The notes beneath the pieces were generated by a model. The model saw nothing but the letters and a program-made list of their open reading frames with translations, did no database searches and was not told where the DNA came from. A stretch of DNA of 21,855 bases from a virus, in IMG/VR virus record IMGVR_UViG_3300030333_000644, positions 1-21,855 of that record. The stretch is one strand, 5' to 3'. Within the stretch, counting starts at the first letter, position 1, and every line of letters begins with the position of its first letter. The translations under genes were made by a program, and so were the position numbers. Of this stretch, positions 7,390 to 14,897 are shown piece after piece.

Positions 7390-10300
7390 CAGACGAAACT
7401 AAGCTTATTAGAGGAGCAGGAGGCCCACCAAAACCACCCCCACCTCCTTATCGTGCTCCTGATACTTTACATAGTAGAAGTTTTGCTACCGTTCAAGACT
7501 TAATTTCTGAAGGAGAGATTGAAGGTTTTGCTAGTGCATCAAAAGAAGGTCTTACAAAAGGTACGACTGCATATGACAATGCAAGTTTAAAAGATGTATT
7601 TCTTGATGACACTCCAATATTGCAATCTACAGCTACAAGTGCTAGTCCTGCGGATACTGATTTTAATTTTCAAGATGTAACTTTTAAATCTAAGTTTGGA
7701 ACGTCAAACCAAACTGCAATGAGTGGTATTCCTGCTGAAAGCAGATCACCTACGGGTGTTGGGGTTACTGTTGTTAATGCTGATGGAACTGATAGCGGAG
7801 GAATAACAGGTGCAGTAACTAGACAAATTTCAAATACAGATGTTGACGCTGTTATTGTTACTTTAACTTGGCCTCAGATACAGGTAGCTGAAGATGATGG
7901 AGATATTCGAGGAGATACTGTTGAATATAAAATACAAGTTCAACATGACTCAGGAGGATTTGTAGATAAAATAAGTGCTTCTGTCAGTGGCAGGACAGCA
8001 GATGCTTATGCCAGAGATCACAGAATTGAATTAACAAGCGGATTTACCACTGTAGATGTAAGAGTAATCCGTGTAACCCAAGATAGTTCAGAGGCAGCGA
8101 GGGTAAATGCTTTTGAATTTACCAGTATTCAAGAAGTTATAGATAACAATTCAACTTACGCTAATAGTGCCTATGTTGCTCTTCGTTTAGATAGTAAACA
8201 ATTTAATCGTATCCCCACAAGAAAGTATCGAATAAGAGGAATAAAAGTAAGAATACCAGGAGCAGGAGCCTCTAGTTCTGGTACTCCTACTGTTGATAAT
8301 GCAACTGGCAGAATTGTTTATCCAACTGGTTATATATTTAATGGAGTTATGGGTGCTGCTGTTTATACAAACTGCCCTGCTATGTGCTTACTAGATCTTC
8401 TCACAAACACTAGGTATGGGTTAGGAGATCACGTTACTGACAGTAATTTAGATTTATTTAGTTTTGTAGCTGCCAGTAAGTATGCAAATGAAGAAGTAGA
8501 CGATGGGACGGGAGCTGGTACAAAAGAAGCTAGGTTTAGTTGTAATGTAAATATTCAAAGTCCTAAAGAAGCATTTGAAGCAATAAATGAGTTAGCAGGT
8601 GTTATGAGATGTATGCCTATATGGTCTGCTGGTTCTGTAACTATATCCCAAGATAAACCAACGACAGCAAGCTATCTATTTAACTTATCTAATGTAGATG
8701 AAAATGGATTTAATTATCAGGGTAGTAGTTTAAAACAACGTCATTCTGTTATTTCTGTTAGTTATTTCAACATGGATTCAAAAGAAGTGGATTTTGAGGT
8801 CGTAGAAGATAGCACTGCTATAAGTAAGCTAGGCACAATCGTTAAGCAAGTGAAAGCATTTGCGTGCACCTCCCGTAATCAGGCTGCGAGATTGGGTCGT
8901 GCAATACTTTTTGCTGAACAAAATGAATCTGAAACAGTTTTGTTTTCAGCTTCGATAGATGCAGGAATTGCTGTTAGACCTGGTTCTGTTATAGAAATAA
9001 ACGATCCAGTTAGGGCAGGTGGCAGAAGAGGTGGTCGTGTAGTATCTGCAACAACCACTGCTATTACGATTGATGCTATTGGAGATACAACGTTATCGAA
9101 CTTAGCCAATTCTGTTACTATTTCAGTCATATTACCTGATGGCACAGTTGAAGTAGGCAAAGTATCTAGTGTTGTTGGTGCTGTATTTACAGTAAATGAA
9201 GTTACTAAACCCGATGGAACGACACAATCTGCTTTTAGCTCCGCACCAAACGTAAATGCACCTTATCTAATCTCCAGTACTGATTTACAAACTCAACTAT
9301 TTAGAGTTATTCAAGTTGAAGAACAAGATGATTTAAAGTACACAATTTCGGCCTTGTCATATGTTGAGGGAAAATATGATTTTATTGAAAATGGAACTGC
9401 TTTACCTACGAGAACAATATCTTTATTAAATGCACCAGCATCTCCTCCAAGTGCTTTAACTGTTACTGAAAAAATAGTAACTCTTAATAATATGGCTAGA
9501 AGTAAATTGATTATAGATTGGCAGCCTGTCGATGGTGTTACTCAATATCTTGTAAATTATAAATTTGAAGATACCAATTTCATATCTCAAGTCGTATTTA
9601 GTAGTGATTTTGAAATTTTAGATAGTAAAAGAGGAACTTATACGATTGAAGTTTATTCTTTTAATGCTGCTTTAAACATATCTCCCAATTCAACTGAAAA
9701 GATTTTTGTTGCTGAAGGTAAAACTGCTGTACCAGAAAACGTACAGAATCTTACTATCGAATCAATTAACGATCAGTTTGTAAGATTAAGATTTAAACAA
9801 GCTACTGCTGTAGATGTTCTGCATGGTGGTCGGGTTTATATACGGCATACAAATTTAACGGGGGGATCTGCTACTTTCCAAGCTGCACAGGATATTATTG
9901 AAGCTGTACCTGGAAACTCTACCGAAGCGATTTGTCCAGCACTTCCAGGAACTTATTTGGTTAAATTTCAAGATGATGGCTTACGTTTCAGCACTACAGA
10001 GGCTTCAGTTTCTATAACACTACCAGAAATATTAGATTCTATAACTGTTAAAACAGATAGAGAAGATACAGATAGTACACCTTTTAATGGAACAAAAACT
10101 AATGTTGTATTTGATTCCTCTAAAGGTGGATTAAAGCTTATAGATCCTAGTGCAAACGCTACTGGAACTTATGATTTTGTTGAGACACTTGATCTTGGAG
10201 CAACTTTTTCTCTTACTTTGAAACGACATTTTCAAGGTGCTGGTTTTTATGTTGGAGATCAATTTGATAACAGAACAGACAATATAGATACTTGGACAGA

Positions 10301-10790
10301 TTTTGATGGATCAATAGCTAATGATGCAAATGCTCTTTTAGCCGTGCGGACTACCACCGATAATCCAAGTAGTTCACCTACCTATGGTTCGTTCAATACT
10401 ATGGCTAATGGAATATTTAAAGGTAGAGGATTTCAATTTAGAGCAACTTTGGAAACTAATGACGTTGCACAAAATATGAATTTACAACAATTAGGATATA
10501 CAGCAACTTTACCATCAAGAACAGAACAATCTGCTGTTATTGCATCTGGAGCAGGAGCAAAAGCAGTTACATTTACAGCACCTTTCTTTGTTGGAACGTC
10601 AGCACTAGGCAACTTAAATAATTTTTTACCATCAGTAAATATTTCTCCACAAAATATGGCAACAGGAGATTATTTTGAACTCAGTAGTATATCTGGAACT
10701 GGCTTTACAGTTCACTTTAAAAACTCAAGTAATGCTAGTATTGATAGGAACTTTACCTACAGTGCTGTTGGTTTCGGCAAAGGAGGGTAA
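7386..10790 (+). CDS. Tail tip / central fibre host specificity protein (lambda J-like)
   Basis: A 1134-residue protein after I, the lambda position of J. The N-terminus has the proline-rich lead (GGPPKPPPPPYRAPDTL) and the SFATVQDLISEGEIEGF motif of J-like proteins, followed by a central hub-like region (around 260-460) with an AYVALRLDSKQFNRIPTRKY stretch and a CPAMCLLDLLTNTRYGLG segment. Two fibronectin-III-like domains follow (about 685-780 and 781-885), the first beginning APASPPSALTV. The C-terminal 240 residues form strands ending in an F-x-YSAVGFGKGG tip, typical of marine phage J proteins. It should form the baseplate hub and central tip and contact the host receptor. A strong AGGAGGG run near its end serves the next start rather than this gene. 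Confidence 0.88.
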   Translation: MTDETKLIRGAGGPPKPPPPPYRAPDTLHSRSFATVQDLISEGEIEGFASASKEGLTKGTTAYDNASLKDVFLDDTPILQSTATSASPADTDFNFQDVTFKSKFGTSNQTAMSGIPAESRSPTGVGVTVVNADGTDSGGITGAVTRQISNTDVDAVIVTLTWPQIQVAEDDGDIRGDTVEYKIQVQHDSGGFVDKISASVSGRTADAYARDHRIELTSGFTTVDVRVIRVTQDSSEAARVNAFEFTSIQEVIDNNSTYANSAYVALRLDSKQFNRIPTRKYRIRGIKVRIPGAGASSSGTPTVDNATGRIVYPTGYIFNGVMGAAVYTNCPAMCLLDLLTNTRYGLGDHVTDSNLDLFSFVAASKYANEEVDDGTGAGTKEARFSCNVNIQSPKEAFEAINELAGVMRCMPIWSAGSVTISQDKPTTASYLFNLSNVDENGFNYQGSSLKQRHSVISVSYFNMDSKEVDFEVVEDSTAISKLGTIVKQVKAFACTSRNQAARLGRAILFAEQNESETVLFSASIDAGIAVRPGSVIEINDPVRAGGRRGGRVVSATTTAITIDAIGDTTLSNLANSVTISVILPDGTVEVGKVSSVVGAVFTVNEVTKPDGTTQSAFSSAPNVNAPYLISSTDLQTQLFRVIQVEEQDDLKYTISALSYVEGKYDFIENGTALPTRTISLLNAPASPPSALTVTEKIVTLNNMARSKLIIDWQPVDGVTQYLVNYKFEDTNFISQVVFSSDFEILDSKRGTYTIEVYSFNAALNISPNSTEKIFVAEGKTAVPENVQNLTIESINDQFVRLRFKQATAVDVLHGGRVYIRHTNLTGGSATFQAAQDIIEAVPGNSTEAICPALPGTYLVKFQDDGLRFSTTEASVSITLPEILDSITVKTDREDTDSTPFNGTKTNVVFDSSKGGLKLIDPSANATGTYDFVETLDLGATFSLTLKRHFQGAGFYVGDQFDNRTDNIDTWTDFDGSIANDANALLAVRTTTDNPSSSPTYGSFNTMANGIFKGRGFQFRATLETNDVAQNMNLQQLGYTATLPSRTEQSAVIASGAGAKAVTFTAPFFVGTSALGNLNNFLPSVNISPQNMATGDYFELSSISGTGFTVHFKNSSNASIDRNFTYSAVGFGKGG

Positions 10791-10812
10791 CATGGAGAAA
10801 AATAGTATTTAA
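10781..10812 (+). promoter_or_regulatory. Ribosome binding site and six-codon leader ORF before a GTG-start fibre gene
   Basis: AGGAGGG at 10781-10787, the best such site in this part of the window, lies inside the end of the J-like gene. Four bases later an ATG at 10792 opens a frame of six codons (MEKNSI) that stops with TAA at 10810-10812, two bases before the GTG (10815) of the next fibre gene. The site is too far (27 bases) to serve the GTG directly. Reinitiation after the leader is the simplest reading; that step is inferred. Confidence 0.4.
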
Positions 10813-10814
10813 CT

Positions 10815-11648
10815 GTGGCTGACGTAACAAACTACACTATTGAAAATAACTCAGGTCAAAACGTAAGAATTGACTTAAACGCTGTTTTTGCTGCAATACA
10901 ATCTAGCAATTCAAAGTCATCTGATTTGGTTACAAGTCAGTGTGTAGCTGGTATGCCTTTTCTTAATACAACTTCAAATATTTTAAAAATAAGAAACTCA
11001 AGTAATGGTGCTTTTACTGAAATAGGAAACATAGATCAGGCTAATTTAGGTTTATTGTTAAAATCTGGTGGAACAATGACAGGCACGTTAACAACGGCTG
11101 ATGTTGCTTTTCAAGGAGATAATTACAGTGTTTTGTGGGATAAATCTGATGATGCTCTTGAGTTTGCTGATAATGCAAAATTAGTATTTGGTTCTTCCTC
11201 TGATCTTACTATTAGTCATTCTGGATCTAATTCAGTATTTAATGAAACTGGCACTGGTAATTTACAATTACAACTAGGGGGATCTACGAAATTTGAAGTT
11301 GTATCAGGTGGTGTTTCCTTAACAGGTGGAGCAGCTTCAAATATAACAGCATTATCTGATGGTGCGACAATTACTATTGATATGGCTACTGCCTGTCATC
11401 ATTCTGTTACTTTGGGTGGTAATAGAACCTTTGCTGCACCTAGCAATCAGGTAGTAGGACAAAGTGGATCTATATTTATAACTCAAGACGGGACAGGCTC
11501 TAGAACAGCTACTTTTAATGGAGCATTTAAGTTTAATGGTGGAACTGCTCCAACCTTATCCACCGCTGCTGGTGCAGTTGATAGAATTGACTATATAATA
11601 AAATCAAGCGGTGTCATCCATTGTGCCGTATCTTTTGACGTTAAATAA
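10815..11648 (+). CDS. Tail fibre protein with shared C-terminal domain
   Basis: A 277-residue protein starting at GTG 10815. Its N-terminus (ADVTNYTIENNSGQNVRIDL, then AVFAAIQSS) resembles the attachment end of fibre proteins of marine phages. A central region has DDALEFADNAKLVFGSSSDL and similar strands, a pattern often repeated in such fibres. Residues 179-277 are a compact beta-rich domain that recurs, with few changes, at residues 396-496 of the fibre at 13407-14897, including an identical GQSGSIFITQDGTG stretch and a TAPTLSTAAGAVDRIDYI stretch. It should be a trimeric appendage bound to the tail tip. Its stop codon directly abuts the next ATG. Confidence 0.72.
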   Translation: MADVTNYTIENNSGQNVRIDLNAVFAAIQSSNSKSSDLVTSQCVAGMPFLNTTSNILKIRNSSNGAFTEIGNIDQANLGLLLKSGGTMTGTLTTADVAFQGDNYSVLWDKSDDALEFADNAKLVFGSSSDLTISHSGSNSVFNETGTGNLQLQLGGSTKFEVVSGGVSLTGGAASNITALSDGATITIDMATACHHSVTLGGNRTFAAPSNQVVGQSGSIFITQDGTGSRTATFNGAFKFNGGTAPTLSTAAGAVDRIDYIIKSSGVIHCAVSFDVK

Positions 11649-11990
11649 ATGGCAATTATTCCTGGAAAAAAGAATTTTACTGTTGATAGAAGAGCAGACT
11701 TTCCTATTAAATTAACATTTAAAGACTCAACTGGATCAGCAATAAATTTAACTGGATATACTGTAGCTGCACAAGTTTATGATGAATCACGTTCCACAAA
11801 ATATGCTGATTGGGACATAACATATACAGATAGAGCTAACGGAATTATTGATATGAATTTAACAGATACAGCTACAGCTACTTTTACTCCAAGTATTTTG
11901 TTTTATGACGTATTGTTAACAGAACCTTCGGGTAGCAAAAACTATTATTTAGAGGGTAAACTATTTATAAATGAAGGTTACACAGCATGA
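11649..11990 (+). CDS. Small baseplate/fibre protein, Ig-like (BppU N-terminus-like)
   Basis: A 113-residue protein made almost wholly of predicted strands. The DRRADFPIKLTFKDSTGSAI, NLTGYTVAAQVYD and FYDVLLTEPSG ... YYLEGKLFI segments follow the pattern of small beta-sandwich modules seen at the N-terminus of phage baseplate upper proteins and in short proteins between fibre genes of marine phages. It probably attaches or decorates fibres at the tail tip. The ATG follows the upstream TAA with no gap and its own stop overlaps the next start (ATGA at 11987-11990). Exact function is unknown; the family comparison is from memory. Confidence 0.6.
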   Translation: MAIIPGKKNFTVDRRADFPIKLTFKDSTGSAINLTGYTVAAQVYDESRSTKYADWDITYTDRANGIIDMNLTDTATATFTPSILFYDVLLTEPSGSKNYYLEGKLFINEGYTA

Positions 11991-12205
11991 GCAGCCCTAA
12001 TTCTATAACTGTAAGTCAGGTTTCTGATGTAACTACAGTCGAAATTACAACGCAAGGACCACAAGGACCAGCGGTAGCTGGTGTTAATTTTGATATATCT
12101 GGCAAAGTTGATGACGCAGTACTGTATTATCACGCTGCTTCTGATACCATAAAAGCAGATAACACTACTACCAAACTTACACTCGTTGACGGAGGAAACT
12201 TCTGA
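11987..12205 (+). CDS. Very short fibre-like protein with a single collagen-type tract
   Basis: A 72-residue protein. The N-terminal half is strands (ITVSQVSDVTTVEITTQ), followed by GPQGPAVAG, a minimal collagen-like Gly-X-Y tract often placed at the stalk of phage fibres, and a C-terminal stretch with a KVDDAVLYYHAASDTIKADN segment. It could be a separate small subunit of the fibre complex or an adaptor between the Ig-like protein and the next fibre. Start and stop overlap neighbours on both sides (ATGA, TGATG), which supports real translation despite the small size. No function can be assigned. Confidence 0.55.
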   Translation: MSSPNSITVSQVSDVTTVEITTQGPQGPAVAGVNFDISGKVDDAVLYYHAASDTIKADNTTTKLTLVDGGNF

Positions 12206-13386
12206 TGGCTAACACGATTAGAATTAAAAGATCTACAGGATCATCTGCACCAGGCAGTTTAGAAAATGCTGAATTAGCTTTTGCCGAAGGCAGTAAAAAA
12301 CTATTTGTCGGTATTGGAACGGGAGGATCAGGTGGATCAGCTACAACTATTGAAGCTATAGGTGGTTCTGGTAGTTTTGCTGATTTATTTACGAGTAGAA
12401 CACAAAATACATTTTTAGCTGCACCAGATGGTAGTAATGGTGCTGCAACATTCAGAGCTATGGTAGCTGCTGATGTACCTTCGTTAGCTCATACAAAAAT
12501 AAGTGATTTTGATACGGGTGTTCAAGCAAATAGATTAGATCAAATGGCTGCACCAACTGGTTCAGTTTCATTGAATAGCCAAACAATAACTAACGTAGCT
12601 GACCCTGTTAATGCTCAAGATGCAGCAACAAAAGGTTTTGTTGAAGCTACTTCACAGGGTCTTGATGTTAAAGATTCTTGTGTGGCAGCTACTACAGGAA
12701 ACATAACAATATCTACTGCACTTAATAATGGAGACACTATAGATGGTGTTACTCTTTCAACTAACGATAGAGTCCTTGTAAAAGATCAATCTACTGCATC
12801 TCAGAATGGCATCTATGTTGTTGGATCGTCACCAGCTAGAGCAGATGATTTAGCTGCTGGTTCAGACGCAGCAGGAATGTTTACTTTCGTGGAACAGGGA
12901 ACTGTTAATGCGGATAACGGCTTTGTCTGTACTAGCAACAAAGGATCAGCAGTAACGGGCACGAATAATCTAACTTTCGCTCAGTTTTCGGGAGCTGGTC
13001 AGATAACAGCAGGAGATGGTTTAGATAAGTCTGGGAATACTCTTTCTCTTGATCTTAAATCAAATGGTGGACTTGTAATCGAGTCAACAGAACTTGCAGT
13101 AGATTTAGCTGCCAGTTCTATAACAGGAACTTTACCTGTAAGTAAATTAACAAGCGTTACTTCTACTGCATCAGAATTGAACGTGTTGGATGGTATTACT
13201 TCAACTACCGCAGAATTGAATTTAATGGATGGTGGAACTTCAGCTACATCAACAACTCTTGCAGCAGCAGACAGATTTGTCTGTAATGATGCTGGAACTA
13301 TGAAACAGGTTGCATTGTCTGACCTGGTTACATTTTTAGAAGATGAAAGTGCATCTAGTTTTAACATAGATGGTGGTTCTTATTAA
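12205..13386 (+). CDS. Tail fibre protein with T-x-x-ELN-x-x-DG repeats
   Basis: A 393-residue fibre. The N-terminus MANTIRIKRSTGSSAP is paralogous to that of the next gene (MANQIRLKRASGSDP) and marks the attachment end of many marine phage structural proteins. A middle region (about 135-270) holds a PVNAQDAATKGFVEA segment and a DRVLVKDQSTASQNGIYVV domain common in phage fibres. Near residues 320-345 two copies of T-ASELNVLDGIT / T-AELNLMDGGT follow, then a short C-terminal cap ending FNIDGGSY. It should be a trimeric fibre or structural appendage. A GGAGG ribosome site lies 10 bases before the ATG, which overlaps the upstream TGA. Confidence 0.72.
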   Translation: MANTIRIKRSTGSSAPGSLENAELAFAEGSKKLFVGIGTGGSGGSATTIEAIGGSGSFADLFTSRTQNTFLAAPDGSNGAATFRAMVAADVPSLAHTKISDFDTGVQANRLDQMAAPTGSVSLNSQTITNVADPVNAQDAATKGFVEATSQGLDVKDSCVAATTGNITISTALNNGDTIDGVTLSTNDRVLVKDQSTASQNGIYVVGSSPARADDLAAGSDAAGMFTFVEQGTVNADNGFVCTSNKGSAVTGTNNLTFAQFSGAGQITAGDGLDKSGNTLSLDLKSNGGLVIESTELAVDLAASSITGTLPVSKLTSVTSTASELNVLDGITSTTAELNLMDGGTSATSTTLAAADRFVCNDAGTMKQVALSDLVTFLEDESASSFNIDGGSY

Positions 13387-13391
13387 GCCAT

Positions 13392-13398
13392 AGGAGGT
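13392..13398 (+). promoter_or_regulatory. Strong ribosome binding site for the 496-residue fibre
   Basis: AGGAGGT lies eight bases before ATG 13407, in one of the few true gaps (20 bases) of the fibre block. It fixes the start of the fibre gene and suggests high translation. Confidence 0.65.
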
Positions 13399-13406
13399 AA
13401 AAGCCA

Positions 13407-14897
13407 ATGGCTAATCAAATAAGATTAAAAAGAGCAAGCGGTAGCGATCCAAGTGCTAGTGATCTTGTTACTGGTGAATTAGCTGTAAGAACAGATACAG
13501 CTAAATTATTTACAAAAAAAGATGATAATTCTGTAGTTGAAATAGGTGCTGGATTAAGTGACGGAGATAAAGGAGATATTACAGTATCTAGTTCTGGTGC
13601 AACTTTCACTATTGATAATGATGCTGTAACTTATGCAAAAATTCAAAATGTATCAGCAACAGACAGACTTTTAGGGAGAGACAGTAGTGGTGCAGGAATT
13701 ATCGAAGAAATTGCTCCAAGTGCAGTAAGAACCATGCTTGGCCTTGCATCTTCAGCCACCACAGACACTACAAATGCGTCTAACATTTCTTCTGGAACGC
13801 TTGCAGCAGCTAGAGTCGCAACACTTAATCAAGATACAACTGGAAATGCAGCTACAGCTACAGCTTTGGAAACAGCAAGAACTATTGGAGGCACATCTTT
13901 TGACGGAACAGGAAATATCACGCCAGCCGAATGTACAAATGCCGACACAGTAGATTCTTTACACGCTTCAAGCTTTGTAAGGTCAGACGCAGCAGATGTC
14001 ATGTCTCAAAGCACACAAGGCACAGCTACTTTAGATGTTCGTAATACAGGTGGTGCTGGTTCTGGTACTGGTACAGGAGCTATTGTTGCAACATTCAAGG
14101 GTGATTCTGATGCTATAGAAGTGAGAAACATAGCTGGTGGTGATTATGGTATTTACAACACTCAACAAAATAATGGCCTTGAATTATATGACGGCTCTGG
14201 TGGTGTCAGGATTTTATATGACGGAAATATTGGCGTTGAATTTGATAGTGGTAATGCTTATGGAGACTTTAAAGGGGTTCCGACAGTAAATGGCACTAGT
14301 TTAGCAAGAGTTTCTGACAATATAACAGGATCAGCAGCCACCTTAACAACAGCCAGAACTATAGCTGGAGTTGCTTTTGATGGGTCGGCTAATATTTCTT
14401 TGAATAATAATGCAATTACTAATGGTGCTGGATATATTACGTCTGCTGATGGCGGTAACGCAGCAACATTAGATAGTATTGATTCGAGTCAATTCTTAAG
14501 ATCAGATACGGCTGATACTGCTACTGGAGTTTTAACAATAAATGGAGGCTTAGCTTTTGGTTCAAGTGCAACTTGTGAAGCTGCTATTCAAGCTCTTACT
14601 GACGGCTCAACAATAACTATTAATTTTAATTCTGGAATACATTATTCTGTAACTCTTGGAGGAAACAGAACTTTAGGCAATCCGCAAAATATAACAAGTT
14701 CATTAGGTCAAAGCGGTTCTATATTTATAACTCAAGATGGCACTGGCGGTAGAACTTTAGCATTTCATGCAGATTTCAAATTTGTTGGCGGTACAGCACC
14801 TACTTTATCGACAGCAGCAGGAGCAGTGGATAGAATAGATTATATTTTGAAAGAAGCTAACACTGTACATTGTGCAGTTTCTTTAGATGTAAAGTAA
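13407..14897 (+). CDS. Tail fibre protein with duplicated middle and shared C-terminal domain
   Basis: A 496-residue fibre with an excellent ribosome site. The N-terminus parallels that of the preceding gene. The middle is internally duplicated: ALETARTIGGTSFDGTGNI and NADTVDSLHASSFVRSDAAD recur later as TARTIAGVAFDGSANI and NAATLDSIDSSQFLRSDTAD, a repeat type common in fibre shafts. Between them is a region with DAIEVRNIAGGDYGIYN and YDGSGGVRILYDGN. Residues 396-496 copy the C-terminal domain of the fibre at 10815-11648. The stop abuts the next ATG. Likely a receptor-binding or decorating trimeric fibre; the ligand is unknown. Confidence 0.72.
   Translation: MANQIRLKRASGSDPSASDLVTGELAVRTDTAKLFTKKDDNSVVEIGAGLSDGDKGDITVSSSGATFTIDNDAVTYAKIQNVSATDRLLGRDSSGAGIIEEIAPSAVRTMLGLASSATTDTTNASNISSGTLAAARVATLNQDTTGNAATATALETARTIGGTSFDGTGNITPAECTNADTVDSLHASSFVRSDAADVMSQSTQGTATLDVRNTGGAGSGTGTGAIVATFKGDSDAIEVRNIAGGDYGIYNTQQNNGLELYDGSGGVRILYDGNIGVEFDSGNAYGDFKGVPTVNGTSLARVSDNITGSAATLTTARTIAGVAFDGSANISLNNNAITNGAGYITSADGGNAATLDSIDSSQFLRSDTADTATGVLTINGGLAFGSSATCEAAIQALTDGSTITINFNSGIHYSVTLGGNRTLGNPQNITSSLGQSGSIFITQDGTGGRTLAFHADFKFVGGTAPTLSTAAGAVDRIDYILKEANTVHCAVSLDVK

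Noticed and set aside
8879-9160. Minus-strand 93-residue frame inside the J-like gene
   Set aside because: The plus-strand J-like frame is continuous and clearly coding; the antisense frame has no ribosome site and a shadow composition.
12999-13609. Minus-strand frames opposite the fibre genes (12999-13367, 13415-13609)
   Set aside because: They lie wholly inside well supported fibre genes and mirror their S/T/G-rich codons.
13738-13953. Plus-strand 71-residue glutamine/leucine-rich frame inside the fibre gene
   Set aside because: It is an out-of-frame reading of GCA/ACA-rich fibre codons; low complexity and no start signal.
12205-14897. Diversity-generating retroelement acting on a Mtd-like fibre
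   Set aside because: Fibre N-termini recall Mtd-type proteins, but no reverse transcriptase and no template/variable repeat pair with A-specific differences is visible; the 20-base match between fibres is explained by homologous domains.
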